Below the pieces are notes generated by a model. That model made no database searches and was not told the DNA's origin. It saw nothing but the letters and a program-made list of their open reading frames with translations. Source: Rhodococcus gordoniae (GTDB taxonomy: Bacteria; Actinomycetota; Actinomycetes; Mycobacteriales; Mycobacteriaceae). From it: 64,000 nucleotides of DNA. The position numbers and the translations under genes were made by a program. Location of the stretch: positions 1-64,000 of the forward strand of contig NZ_LPZN01000016.1 of the NCBI RefSeq assembly GCF_001646655.1, written 5' to 3'. Positions 32,239 to 40,963 of this stretch are shown piece after piece; position 1 is the stretch's first letter; each line of letters starts with the position of its first letter.

Positions 32239-33180
32239 TCAGCGCCCCGGCCGGCGTCCACCGAGATCGACGGTGATCGCATCGGCGACCGCCACCAGCG
32301 CCGCGCCGCACCGCTCGATCCCGGCGGCGTCCACCTCCCGCTCGAGGTGGAGTGTGAGCACGAGCGACTGGTGACCGTCCGGATCGTAGGCGGGGGCCGC
32401 CACGAGGTTGACCGCCCGCTTCTCCCCCGCGGCGAAGGCGTCGGGCGTCAGCACGCGCTCACCGGGACTGGTCACGAGTTCCGCCAGCATCTCCCGCATC
32501 TCGGGTGCCAGGTCGTGCGAGACCACCCCCGCCATGAGCGCATACAGGCGGCGACCTCCGGGCGTGAGGGATTCGGCGAGATAGCCCGCGCGGCGACAGT
32601 CGGTGACGATCCGCCACAGGTCGTCGCGGTCGACGGACACGGGCAGGGTCGGCTCCCGCCGCAGCCACTGCTCGATGCGCTCGTCGGTGTCCCACAACAC
32701 GTACATCAACCCCACCGGCGGTGCGAAGGGATACACCTCCCCCACCCGCGCCGCCGCAGCCGTGCCGTGCCCACCGACGACGTCGAGCACCGCGATGCGG
32801 TCGCCGACGACCGCCGACGCGGAGCACATCACGCCGAACTCCTCGACGAGTGCGGCGAGATGCCGGCGCGCGACCGGCCCGGACGCGAATCCGCGCTGCG
32901 CGGCGCGTCCCGCGACGATCAGCGCCGGCCCGAGCCCGTAGGTCTTGTCGACGGGGTCGCGGATCAGATAACCGGCGTCGGTGAGCGCCGTGAGGATGCC
33001 CAGGCAGGTGGGCTTGCTCAGGTCGAGTTCGCGCGCCAGTTCCGACAATCCGAACCGGACGCCGGGTCGCGCGACGAGGTGGTCGAGGACCTGTACGACG
33101 CGCTCCGTGGGCGGCGACCGGCGGGCGGTCCCCGCCCCGGCAGCCGACTCCGCGAGCGCCTCGGTCTCGCGACGACCCAT
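32239..33180 (-). CDS. IclR-family transcriptional regulator
   Basis: A 313-residue regulator: N-terminal winged helix (about 22-85, ERVVQVLDHLVARPGVRFGLSELA region and the recognition helix SKPTCLGILTALTDAGYL) and a C-terminal effector-binding domain. ATG 33180 is preferred over GTG 33198 since it has GGAGGG just upstream and the longer start would begin inside an operator. It lies between the PAPS operon and the sulfotransferase operon, whose promoters share elements, so it is the first candidate to control both. Confidence 0.88.
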   Translation of the reverse strand: MGRRETEALAESAAGAGTARRSPPTERVVQVLDHLVARPGVRFGLSELARELDLSKPTCLGILTALTDAGYLIRDPVDKTYGLGPALIVAGRAAQRGFASGPVARRHLAALVEEFGVMCSASAVVGDRIAVLDVVGGHGTAAAARVGEVYPFAPPVGLMYVLWDTDERIEQWLRREPTLPVSVDRDDLWRIVTDCRRAGYLAESLTPGGRRLYALMAGVVSHDLAPEMREMLAELVTSPGERVLTPDAFAAGEKRAVNLVAAPAYDPDGHQSLVLTLHLEREVDAAGIERCGAALVAVADAITVDLGGRRPGR

Positions 33181-33208
33181 TGACCCTCCCTGGAACACGT
33201 TCTACTCT
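33180..33208 (+). promoter_or_regulatory. promoter of the DUF1214-SDR-sulfotransferase operon
   Basis: TTGACC (33180-33185), a 17-bp spacer and TACTCT (33203-33208) on the plus strand. The -35 begins in the first base of the divergent IclR start codon. Layout matches the cysD promoter. Confidence 0.65.
33191..33204 (+). promoter_or_regulatory. KstR-like operator in the sulfotransferase-operon promoter
   Basis: TGGAACACGTTCTA matches TNNAACNNGTTNNA with the core palindrome GAAC-AC-GTTC. It sits between -35 and -10 and overlaps the -10 by two bases. Confidence 0.6.
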
Positions 33209-33233
33209 CGGCGCAACGGAAGACTACCGCAGC

Positions 33234-33249
33234 GGTACATATTTGGACC
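33234..33249. promoter_or_regulatory. second operator-like dyad of the sulfotransferase operon
   Basis: GGTACATATTTGGACC is an imperfect dyad, identical at 13 of 16 positions to the perfect palindrome at 32146-32161, and begins 54 bp from the start of the -35 in both promoters. A TACCGC-A-GCGGTA inverted repeat (33225-33237) overlaps its left arm, so the exact site is uncertain. Confidence 0.6.
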
Positions 33250-33262
33250 ACAGGAGTTCGCA

Positions 33263-34429
33263 GTGCTCACCGATCCGCTCACCGCGGCGATAGCCGAGGC
33301 CGAGAAACTCGTCGCCACCGCCCCCCACATCCGCACCGAGCAGGACCTCGTCGAGGGATACGGCTATCTGGCCGGTGGGATCTCCGCGTGCGTCCACGCC
33401 ACGTTCGCGTACAGCCGCTCCCATCCGGTCTTCGTCACCGGCACCGGCCCCTACACGAAGATGGGCCTCGACAATCCCGACACCCTGTACTGGGGCGCGT
33501 CGATCCGAGACGACGCCGAGTACGTCGTCACCGGGCGCCGCGGCACGACCTGCGACCTCAGCTTCCAGGTGCTGGCCGGCAACTACACGGACGCCGAGGT
33601 ACCCGGCAACGTCACGGCCTTCGACGACCGCGCACTGACCATCGCCGACGACGGCACCTTCGAGGTGCGGTTCGGTCCCGGCCCCCGCGACCCGGATCGG
33701 AACTACTTCCCGCTCGCGCCCGGCTCGTCGCAGCTCGTCGTCCGCGAGGTCTACAGCGACTGGACGCAACGCCGCGGCACGCTGGGCATCCACCGGCTCG
33801 ACAGCCTCGGCGTCCCGGCCCCCGAACCCACCCACCAGGACGTGGTCACCCGTTACGAACGTGCCGGTCGCGCGCTGGTCTCGCGGGTGAAGACCTGGCT
33901 GCAGTTCCCCGAGTGGTTCTACCTGAAGCTGCCGGTGAACACGGTGACGGAACCACGCCGCACCCCCGGCGGTCTGGACACGCAGTACTCGTCCGTCGGG
34001 CACTACGAACTCGGCGACGACGAGGCGATGGTCCTGACCCTCCCCGCGAGCGACGCGCCCTATCTGGGCTTCCAGATCGGCAGCCTCTGGTACATCTCCC
34101 TGGACTACATCCATCACCAGACCTCCCTGAACAACAGCCAGGCGCAGGTCGATCCCGACGGGATGGTCCGGATCGTGGTCTCGGCCCGCAATCCGGGACT
34201 GACGAACTGGGTCGAGACCCTCGGCCGCAGCCGCGGGATCCTGCAGTTCCGCTGGCAGCGCCTCGATCGCGAACTGACCGCGGCCGACGGCCCGACCGCC
34301 GAGGTGGTGCCGGTCGATCGGCTCTCCGAGGTCCTGCCCTTCCACGAGTCGAACCGCATCACCCCCGACGCCTGGGCGCAGCGCATCGCGGACCGCCAGC
34401 GGGGCGTCGCCGATCGGATGCTCGGATGA
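33263..34429 (+). CDS. DUF1214-type protein, first gene of the sulfotransferase operon
   Basis: A 388-residue protein without signal peptide or membrane helices. The C-terminal part (LTLPASDAPYLGFQIGSLWYIS, NNSQAQVDPDGMVRIVVSARNPG, WVETLGRSRGILQFRWQR) is of the DUF1214 type. GTG 33263 has CAGGAG 6 nt upstream. The gene set DUF1214-like, SDR and sulfotransferase-like resembles Rv3531c-Rv3530c-Rv3529c of M. tuberculosis, which I recall as part of the cholesterol-responsive regulon; biochemical function unknown. Its stop overlaps the next start (ATGA). Confidence 0.8.
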   Translation: MLTDPLTAAIAEAEKLVATAPHIRTEQDLVEGYGYLAGGISACVHATFAYSRSHPVFVTGTGPYTKMGLDNPDTLYWGASIRDDAEYVVTGRRGTTCDLSFQVLAGNYTDAEVPGNVTAFDDRALTIADDGTFEVRFGPGPRDPDRNYFPLAPGSSQLVVREVYSDWTQRRGTLGIHRLDSLGVPAPEPTHQDVVTRYERAGRALVSRVKTWLQFPEWFYLKLPVNTVTEPRRTPGGLDTQYSSVGHYELGDDEAMVLTLPASDAPYLGFQIGSLWYISLDYIHHQTSLNNSQAQVDPDGMVRIVVSARNPGLTNWVETLGRSRGILQFRWQRLDRELTAADGPTAEVVPVDRLSEVLPFHESNRITPDAWAQRIADRQRGVADRMLG

Positions 34430-35217
34430 GCGCGACAGCGGGACTGCTCCGCGACCGAGTCGTCGTGATCTCCGGGGTCGGCCCGGGACTGGGACGCACG
34501 CTCGCGCTGCGGTGCGCCGAGCACGGCGCCGACGTGGTGCTCGCCGCCCGGACCCGGGAGCGGCTCGAGAAGGTTGCAGCGGAAGTCGAGGGCACGGGCC
34601 GCCGGGCACTGGTCGTACCCACCGACATCACCGACGACGAATCCGCCGCCGCACTCGTCGAGAGGGTGGTCTCGGAATTCGGACGGGCCGACGTGCTCGT
34701 GAACAACGCTTTCTCCGTTCCGTCGATGAAGCCGTTGGCTCGCACCGATTTCCAGCAGATCCGGGACAGTGTGGAGCTCACCGTCCTCGGCGCATTGCGA
34801 CTCACCCAGTTGTTCGCCCCCGCCCTCGCCGAATCGGCCGGTGCGGTGATCAACATCAATTCGATGGTGCTGCGGCACTCCCAGGAACGTTACGGCAGTT
34901 ACAAACTCGCGAAGTCGGCACTGCTGGCGATGTCCCGATCCCTCGCGACCGAACTCGGAGTCCAGGGCATCCGGGTGAACTCTGTTGCGCCGGGCTATAT
35001 CTGGGGTCCGATCCTGCAAGGGTACTTCGAACACCAGGCGGACAAATACGGTACCACCGTCGAACAGATCTACGAGCACACCGCCGCCGCCTCCGATCTG
35101 AAGCGTCTCCCGACCACCGAGGAGATCGCGGATGCGGTGATCTTCCTGGCCTCGCCGATGGCGTCGGCGATCACCGGCCAGTGCCTCGACGTCAACTGCG
35201 GCGAATACCACCACTGA
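34426..35217 (+). CDS. short-chain dehydrogenase/reductase
   Basis: Classical SDR, 263 residues. Cofactor motif GVGPGLG (17-23), NNAF (93-96), and the catalytic Ser146, Tyr159 and Lys163, with Ser-Tyr spacing of 13 and YxxxK as expected. Arg residues after the second strand (AARTRERL) suggest NADP preference, weakly. It presumably oxidises a hydroxyl or reduces a ketone on the same substrate that the downstream enzyme sulfonates. Translationally coupled to the upstream gene. Confidence 0.9.
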   Translation: MSATAGLLRDRVVVISGVGPGLGRTLALRCAEHGADVVLAARTRERLEKVAAEVEGTGRRALVVPTDITDDESAAALVERVVSEFGRADVLVNNAFSVPSMKPLARTDFQQIRDSVELTVLGALRLTQLFAPALAESAGAVININSMVLRHSQERYGSYKLAKSALLAMSRSLATELGVQGIRVNSVAPGYIWGPILQGYFEHQADKYGTTVEQIYEHTAAASDLKRLPTTEEIADAVIFLASPMASAITGQCLDVNCGEYHH

Positions 35218-35229
35218 ACGGGACAGCAC

Positions 35230-36378
35230 ATGAGCGAACGCACCACCGTCGGCACCGCCCCGGATCTGCATGCCTCCGCGACCCGCCTGACGGGCCTGAC
35301 CGATTTCGGCGACGACGCCTACCTCGACGGACTCGAGGTGCTGCTCGAATCGTATGCGCGGGACGAGAAGCTCACCCCGCTCGGCAGCAAGATGTCGCGG
35401 GTCTTCCTGCGCGGCGCCCTCGTGGCGCGGTTGCTGTCGGAATCTGCCTGGGCCGCCCATCCCGAGCACACGGACGTCCCGATCACCCGGCCGATCTTCG
35501 TCACCGGCCTGCCCCGCACCGGAACGACGGCACTGCACCGCCTGCTCGCCGCGGATCCCGCCCACCAGGGGCTCGAGATGTGGCTGACGGAGATGCCGCA
35601 GCCCCGGCCGCCCCGCGAGACCTGGGCGGAGAACCCGGTGTTCGCCGGTATCGAGGCCGGATTCGCGCAGCACCACGTCGAGCACCCCGAGTTCATGGGT
35701 GTGCACTACATGTCCGCCGCCGAGGTCGAGGAATGCTGGCAGTTGCTGCGCCAGTCGTTCCGGTCGATCTCCTACGAGTGCCTGGCCCACCTGCCCACCT
35801 ACTCGCAATGGCTTGCCGGGCAGGACTGGACCGCGGCGTATGCCCGGCATCGGAGGAACCTGCAGCTCATCGGGCTTCCCGATGCCGGCAAGCGGTGGGT
35901 GCTGAAGAATCCCAGTCACCTGTTCGCACTGGACGAACTGCTCGAGGTGTACCCGGACGCGCTCGTCGTCGTCACCCATCGCGATCCGCGTACCGTCATC
36001 CCGTCGGTGTGCAGCCTCGCGGCGCAGGCCACAGAGGGGTGGTCCGAGGCGTTCGTCGGAGAGACGATCGGTCGCAGTCAGCTCGATCTCTGGGCACGGG
36101 GTTTCGACGATTTCACCGAGGCGCGCCGCCGACACGATCCTGCCCGTTTCGTCGACGTGGACTACCGGGATTTCGTCGCCGATCCGCTCGGCACCGTCGG
36201 GGGCCTGTACGACCGGTTCGGTCTGCCGTTCACTGCGGAGGCCGAACACGCGATGACCGCACTGCACGAAGAAAGCCGCAGCGGGGCAAGGAAACCCGCA
36301 CACCGGTACACCCTCGAGGAGTTCGGGCTGAGTGTGGGCGAGGTCGACGAGCGTTTCCGCGACTACGCATACCGCTGA
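35230..36378 (+). CDS. PAPS-dependent sulfotransferase family protein
   Basis: A 382-residue protein with the 5'-phosphosulfate-binding loop GLPRTGTT (93-100) and the 3'-phosphate motif THRDPRTVIPS (249-259), the two PAPS-contact regions of sulfotransferases. It would transfer sulfate from PAPS to an alcohol or amine, leaving PAP. It is 12 bp after the SDR gene, and the operon making PAPS and removing PAP is 3 kb away under a look-alike promoter. Acceptor unknown. Similar in length to Rv3529c (384, from memory). Confidence 0.87.
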   Translation: MSERTTVGTAPDLHASATRLTGLTDFGDDAYLDGLEVLLESYARDEKLTPLGSKMSRVFLRGALVARLLSESAWAAHPEHTDVPITRPIFVTGLPRTGTTALHRLLAADPAHQGLEMWLTEMPQPRPPRETWAENPVFAGIEAGFAQHHVEHPEFMGVHYMSAAEVEECWQLLRQSFRSISYECLAHLPTYSQWLAGQDWTAAYARHRRNLQLIGLPDAGKRWVLKNPSHLFALDELLEVYPDALVVVTHRDPRTVIPSVCSLAAQATEGWSEAFVGETIGRSQLDLWARGFDDFTEARRRHDPARFVDVDYRDFVADPLGTVGGLYDRFGLPFTAEAEHAMTALHEESRSGARKPAHRYTLEEFGLSVGEVDERFRDYAYR

Positions 36379-36393
36379 ACCCGGCAGGAACGG

Positions 36394-36408
36394 CACCGGA
36401 AACCGGTG
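36394..36408. promoter_or_regulatory. CACCGG-AAA-CCGGTG dyad before the MarR gene
   Basis: A perfect 6-bp inverted repeat 16 bp after the sulfotransferase stop and 42 bp before the MarR start. It could be a MarR operator or part of a weak terminator; no T-run follows. Confidence 0.35.
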
Positions 36409-36450
36409 TGCCCTGGCTACCTGCGCGTTCGTCCGTGGGATGATGGAGAC

Positions 36451-36978
36451 ATGCCCGCACCACTCCCCCTCGACCCCATCGCCGAAGCCCACCGCCAGTG
36501 GACCGCCCACGGCTGGGGCGAAGTCGCCGACGGCATGGCCGCGGTCACCTCGGTGATGCGGGCGCAGCAGATCATGATGGCGCGGGTCGAGGAGGTGCTC
36601 AAACCCTTCGGCCTGACCTTCGCCCGTTACGAACTGCTCACGCTGCTGCATTTCACCAGGTCCGGAGCGTTGCCGATGGCGAAGGCCAGCGCGCGCCTGC
36701 AGGTGCACCCCACCAGCGTCACCAACGCCGTCGACCGCCTCGAGAAGGCCGGGCTGGTCCGGCGCACCCCGCATCCGAGCGATCGACGGGCCACTCTCAT
36801 CGAACTCACCGACGAGGGACGGGCATCGGCGATCCAGGCGACCGAGAAGCTCAACACGGAGGTCTTCGCCCGGCCCGGCATTCCCGAGGGGCACATCGAC
36901 ACGTTGTTGCGCATCCTCGCGACGATGCGGCACGACGCCGGCGACTTCGACACCGGCGGTGCGCCTTCCAAGTGGTGA
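36451..36978 (+). CDS. MarR-family transcriptional regulator
   Basis: A 175-residue winged-helix regulator. The recognition region is KASARLQVHPTSVTNAVDRLEKAGLV (about 76-101), followed by the wing RRTPHPSDRRATLIELT, both typical of MarR. Its ligand and targets are unknown. ATG 36451 has GGAG close upstream. It converges on the valine operon across a shared terminator and could regulate that operon or the sulfotransferase cluster; the sequence does not decide. Confidence 0.9.
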   Translation: MPAPLPLDPIAEAHRQWTAHGWGEVADGMAAVTSVMRAQQIMMARVEEVLKPFGLTFARYELLTLLHFTRSGALPMAKASARLQVHPTSVTNAVDRLEKAGLVRRTPHPSDRRATLIELTDEGRASAIQATEKLNTEVFARPGIPEGHIDTLLRILATMRHDAGDFDTGGAPSKW

Positions 36979-37008
36979 GGCGCGAGAACGGTCGAATGCC
37001 GAAAACGA

Positions 37009-37038
37009 GAAGGGCCGCCCCGTTCGGGGCGGCCCTTC
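37009..37038. terminator. bidirectional terminator between MarR and the valine operon
   Basis: A perfect 13-bp stem (37009-37021 with 37026-37038) with a GTTC loop between two convergent genes; AAAAC precedes it on one side. Confidence 0.8.
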
Positions 37039-37060
37039 GTCGCATGCGGGGTGATGCCTG

Positions 37061-37837
37061 TCAGGCGTGCTTGAACTCCGGCGCGCGCTTCTCGACGAAG
37101 GCCGCCATGCCTTCCTTCTGGTCGGCGGTGGCGAACGTCGAATGGAACACGCGGCGCTCGAACTTCACGCCCTCGGCCAGCGTCGTCTCGAAGGACCGGT
37201 TGACGGCCTCCTTCGCCATGATCGCGACAGGCAGCGACATCGACGCGATGGTCGTCGCCGTCTCGAGAGCCACGTCGAACAGTTCCGCGGCGGGAACGAT
37301 GCGCGAGACGAGTCCGGCGCGCTCGGCCTCCTCGGCGTCCATGTTGCGTCCGGTCAGACACATGTCCATGGCTTTGGCCTTGCCCACCGCGCGGGTGAGG
37401 CGCTGCGATCCGCCGATACCGGGGATGACGCCGAGCTTGATCTCGGGCTGACCGAACTTGGCGGTGTCGGACGCGATGATGAAGTCGCACAGCATCGCCA
37501 GCTCGCAGCCGCCGCCGAGCGCGTAACCCGACACCGCGGCGACGATCGGCTTGCGGACGGACGAGAGCCGATCCCACTGCGAGAACAGATCTTCCGCGTA
37601 CGCCTCGGCAAAGGTCTTCGGCGCCATCTCCTTGATGTCGGCGCCGGCGGCGAACGCCTTCTCCGACCCGGTGAGCAGGATCGCACCGATCTCGCTGTCC
37701 GCGTCGAGTTCCTCGACGGCAGCAACGACCTCGCGCATCAACTGGCTGTTGAGCGCGTTGAGCGCCTTCGGCCGGTTGAGGGTGACGATGCCGACGCGGC
37801 CCTTGCGGTCGAGCAGGATGGTCTCGAAATCTGTCAC
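37061..37837 (-). CDS. enoyl-CoA hydratase of the valine operon
   Basis: Crotonase-fold enzyme, 258 residues, with the oxyanion-hole segments [11 protein letters not shown] and [14 protein letters not shown] and the catalytic-Glu region [16 protein letters not shown]. In this operon it most likely hydrates methacrylyl-CoA to 3-hydroxyisobutyryl-CoA. GTG 37837 overlaps the mmsB stop (GTGA). Last gene of the operon. Confidence 0.92.
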   Translation of the reverse strand: MTDFETILLDRKGRVGIVTLNRPKALNALNSQLMREVVAAVEELDADSEIGAILLTGSEKAFAAGADIKEMAPKTFAEAYAEDLFSQWDRLSSVRKPIVAAVSGYALGGGCELAMLCDFIIASDTAKFGQPEIKLGVIPGIGGSQRLTRAVGKAKAMDMCLTGRNMDAEEAERAGLVSRIVPAAELFDVALETATTIASMSLPVAIMAKEAVNRSFETTLAEGVKFERRVFHSTFATADQKEGMAAFVEKRAPEFKHA

Positions 37838-38742
37838 TTGCTGTCCTTCGCGGTCGAGCGGTCTCGGATATCGGTGATGATGGCGGAGAAGTCGAGTCCT
37901 CCACCACCCTCGGTATTGAAACGATGGTAGAGCTCGGCTGCCCGCAACCCGAGTTCGGCTTCGACACCGTTGGACCGCACCGCGTTCGCGGCCAGTCCGA
38001 GATCCTTGTCCATGAGCGCGGCCGCGAAACCCGGCTGGTAGTCGTTGTTCGCGGGCGTGGTCGGGACCGGCCCCGGCACCGGGCAGTTGCTCGTCAGCGC
38101 CCAGCACTGCCCGGACGCGTTGGACGCGACGTCGAACAGTGCCTGGTTGTCGAGGCCGAGCTTCTCGCCGAGGACGAAGGCCTCGCTGATGGCGATCATC
38201 GAGATGCCCAGGATCATGTTGTTGCAGATCTTCGCGGCCTGGCCGTTGCCCGATCCACCGCAGTGGACGATCTTGCGTCCCATCGCCTCGAGCAGGGGTT
38301 GCGCGGTGGCGAAGTCGTCCTCGCTGCCGCCGACCATGAAGGCGAGCGTCCCTGCCGTGGCTCCGGCGACACCCCCGGAGACCGGTGCGTCGACGGCGCG
38401 GTGGCCGGCCTCGTGCGCCTTTTCCGCGGCGGCGCGGGCGTCGGCGACGTCGATGGTCGAGCTGTCGACGAACAGCGTGTCCGGCTCGGCGGCGGGCAGG
38501 ATCTCGTCGTACAGGTCGAGGACGAGTTTGCCGTTCGGCAGCATGGTGATCACGACCTCGGCGCCACGCACCGCGTCGACAGCGGCCTCGGCGACGGTGA
38601 TGCCGTTCTTCGTGGCCTCTTCCTGCGCAGCGGGAACCGGGTCGTAACCCGTGACGGTGTACCCGGCGCGGACCAGGTTCGCGGCCATCGGTCCGCCCAT
38701 GTGTCCGAGGCCGAGGAAGGCGACGGCGGGAAGTGCACTCAT
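37834..38742 (-). CDS. mmsB: 3-hydroxyisobutyrate dehydrogenase
   Basis: NAD-dependent beta-hydroxyacid dehydrogenase, 302 residues. The N-terminal [15 protein letters not shown] is the Rossmann/signature motif; [16 protein letters not shown] is the substrate-binding signature; the catalytic Lys lies in [12 protein letters not shown]. It oxidises 3-hydroxyisobutyrate to methylmalonate semialdehyde. ATG 38742 overlaps the hydrolase stop (ATGA). Confidence 0.95.
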   Translation of the reverse strand: MSALPAVAFLGLGHMGGPMAANLVRAGYTVTGYDPVPAAQEEATKNGITVAEAAVDAVRGAEVVITMLPNGKLVLDLYDEILPAAEPDTLFVDSSTIDVADARAAAEKAHEAGHRAVDAPVSGGVAGATAGTLAFMVGGSEDDFATAQPLLEAMGRKIVHCGGSGNGQAAKICNNMILGISMIAISEAFVLGEKLGLDNQALFDVASNASGQCWALTSNCPVPGPVPTTPANNDYQPGFAAALMDKDLGLAANAVRSNGVEAELGLRAAELYHRFNTEGGGGLDFSAIITDIRDRSTAKDSK

Positions 38743-39803
38743 CGGTCGTTCTCCTTGGGAGCGGCGAGCCCGAGTTCGAGATCGCCGAGCGGCTGGAAGT
38801 AGGCGTCGACGTCGGCCTCGGTGACATCGGCGAGGGTGGCCGGCGACCACTGCGGGTTGCGGTCCTTGTCGACGACCTGCGCGCGGATGCCCTCGACGAG
38901 GTCGTGCGACTTCAGCGAGGCGGCCGAGACCCGGAACTCCTCGTTCAGCACCTCTTCGAGGCTGCCGAGCTGCCGGGCGTGCCGCAGCGACCGCAGGGTC
39001 ACCTTCAGCGCGACAGGCGATTTCGAGAGCACCTGATCGGCGGTCTCGCGTGCCTCCGGCACGTCCGAGGCCCGGAGGCGCTCGACGATCTCGTCGACGG
39101 TGTCGGCGGAGTACGCCGCGTCGATCCACTCACGCTGAGCGAGCAGCGCCGATTCGGGTGCGGGCTGCGAGTATTCGGCGAGTGCGTCCTCCACCGAGCC
39201 GGACTCGAGTGCGGCGACGAACTTGTCGAGCGCCTCGGACGGCAGGTAGTGGTCGGCGAAACCCAGGGCGATGGCGTCGCCGGCCTTCATCCGCCCGGTG
39301 GTCAGCGCGATGTGGGTACCGATCTCGCCGGGTGTGCGCGAGAGCAGGTAGGTGCCGCCGACGTCGGGGACGAATCCGATTCCGGTCTCGGGCATGGCGA
39401 TGCTCGAACGTTCGGTGACGATCCGGACGTTGCCGTGCGCCGAGATCCCGACGCCGCCGCCCATGACGATGCCGTCCATGATCGCGATGTACGGCTTCGG
39501 GTAGCGGCCGATGGCGGCGTTGAGGATGTACTCGTCGCGCCAGAAGTCCTGCGATCCCGTGCCGCCGTCCTTGGCGTCGTGGTAGATCGAGACGATGTCG
39601 CCGCCGGCGCACAGGCCGCGTTCACCGGCACCGCGTACCAGCACGGCACGCACCGAGTCGTCGTTCTCCCAGGCGTTCAGGGCCTTCGACATCTCGAGGA
39701 CCATGGCGTGGTTGAGGGCGTTGATGGCCTTGGGCCGGTTGAGCGTGATACGGCCGATGCCGTCCTTCACGTCGATGAGGATCTCGGGTTCCTGCCCGGT
39801 CAT
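38739..39803 (-). CDS. 3-hydroxyisobutyryl-CoA hydrolase
   Basis: Crotonase-fold thioesterase, 354 residues, about 100 longer than a hydratase, with the HIBCH-specific C-terminal half ([26 protein letters not shown], split here). Motifs include [24 protein letters not shown] and [15 protein letters not shown]. It releases 3-hydroxyisobutyrate from CoA in valine catabolism. ATG 39803 overlaps the acyl-CoA dehydrogenase stop. Confidence 0.93.
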   Translation of the reverse strand: MTGQEPEILIDVKDGIGRITLNRPKAINALNHAMVLEMSKALNAWENDDSVRAVLVRGAGERGLCAGGDIVSIYHDAKDGGTGSQDFWRDEYILNAAIGRYPKPYIAIMDGIVMGGGVGISAHGNVRIVTERSSIAMPETGIGFVPDVGGTYLLSRTPGEIGTHIALTTGRMKAGDAIALGFADHYLPSEALDKFVAALESGSVEDALAEYSQPAPESALLAQREWIDAAYSADTVDEIVERLRASDVPEARETADQVLSKSPVALKVTLRSLRHARQLGSLEEVLNEEFRVSAASLKSHDLVEGIRAQVVDKDRNPQWSPATLADVTEADVDAYFQPLGDLELGLAAPKENDR

Positions 39804-40954
39804 GCCGCTCCGTTCTGCGCTGCGGCCACCACGCTCCGCGCGACGACCACCCGCATGATCTCGTTGGTTCCTTCCAGGATCTGATGCACGCGCAGATCGC
39901 GCACGATCTTCTCGATCCCGTACTCGGCAAGGTAACCGTAGCCACCGTGCAACTGCAGCGCCTCGTTCGCGACCTCGAAGCCGGTATCGGTCGCGAACCG
40001 TTTCGCCATCGCGCACAGCTCCACGACGTCGTCGGCGCCGCGGTCGAGCGCGTCGGCGGCGCGCCACAGCAGCGTGCGCGCGGCCTCGAGTTCGATCCGC
40101 ATGTCGGCGAGGCGGAACTGCAGGGCCTGCGAGTCGAGCAGACGCTCCCCGAAGGCCTTGCGCTCGGCGAGATAGGCGACCGCCCGGTCGAGAGCGGTCT
40201 GACCGCCACCGACGGAGCACGCGGCGATGTTGATGCGACCGCCGTTGAGCCCCTGCATGGCGATTCGGAAGCCGCCGCCCTCGGTACCGAGGAGGTTTTC
40301 GGCGGGCACCCGGGCACCGTCGAGGATGACCTGCCGGGTGGGCTGGGCGTTCCAGCCCATCTTCTTCTCGTTGGCGCCGAAGGAGAGTCCGGGGGTGTCC
40401 TTCGGGACGATGAACGCGGAGATGCCGCGGGCGCCGGTGTCGCCGGTGCGGGCCATGACCACGTACACGTCGGACGTGCCGGCTCCCGAGATGAACTGTT
40501 TGACCCCGGTGAGCACGTACTCGTCACCGTCACGAACGGCCTTGGTGCTCAGGGCCGCCGCATCGGAGCCGGCACCCGGCTCGGTGAGGCAGTAGCTGCC
40601 CAGATGCTCCATCGAGCACAGCTTCGGCACCCACTGGTGACGCTGTTCGTCGTTGCCGAACTTGTCGATCATCCACGTGACCATGTTGTGGATGGAGATG
40701 TACGCCGCGACGGACGGGCAGCCCTTCGCCAGCTCCTCGAAGATCCGGACGGAATCGAGGCGGCGCAGCCCCGATCCGCCCACGTCCTCGCGGACGTAGA
40801 TGCCGCCCATGCCCAGCTCGGCCGCCTTGCGCAGTACGTCCACGGGAAAGTGCTTGTTCTGGTCCCAGTCGACCGCGTTCGGGGCCAGATACTCGGTGGC
40901 GAAGTCCCGGGCGGTGTCGCGGATCGCCCGGTCGTCGTCGGTGAGGAGAAACAT
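39800..40954 (-). CDS. acyl-CoA dehydrogenase (probable isobutyryl-CoA dehydrogenase)
   Basis: FAD acyl-CoA dehydrogenase, 384 residues. CLTEPGAGSDAAAL and the C-terminal LHGGYGYLAEYGIEKIVRD are family signatures; the catalytic base is Glu361 in ILEGTNEIMR. Position between mmsA and HIBCH makes isobutyryl-CoA the likely substrate. Starts 9 bp after mmsA. Confidence 0.92.
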   Translation of the reverse strand: MFLLTDDDRAIRDTARDFATEYLAPNAVDWDQNKHFPVDVLRKAAELGMGGIYVREDVGGSGLRRLDSVRIFEELAKGCPSVAAYISIHNMVTWMIDKFGNDEQRHQWVPKLCSMEHLGSYCLTEPGAGSDAAALSTKAVRDGDEYVLTGVKQFISGAGTSDVYVVMARTGDTGARGISAFIVPKDTPGLSFGANEKKMGWNAQPTRQVILDGARVPAENLLGTEGGGFRIAMQGLNGGRINIAACSVGGGQTALDRAVAYLAERKAFGERLLDSQALQFRLADMRIELEAARTLLWRAADALDRGADDVVELCAMAKRFATDTGFEVANEALQLHGGYGYLAEYGIEKIVRDLRVHQILEGTNEIMRVVVARSVVAAAQNGAA

Positions 40955-40963
40955 GCCGGCCGC

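Noticed and set aside
33181-33198. GTG 33198 as the IclR start
   Set aside because: It would place the start codon inside the KstR-like box and has no ribosome site; ATG 33180 has GGAGGG.
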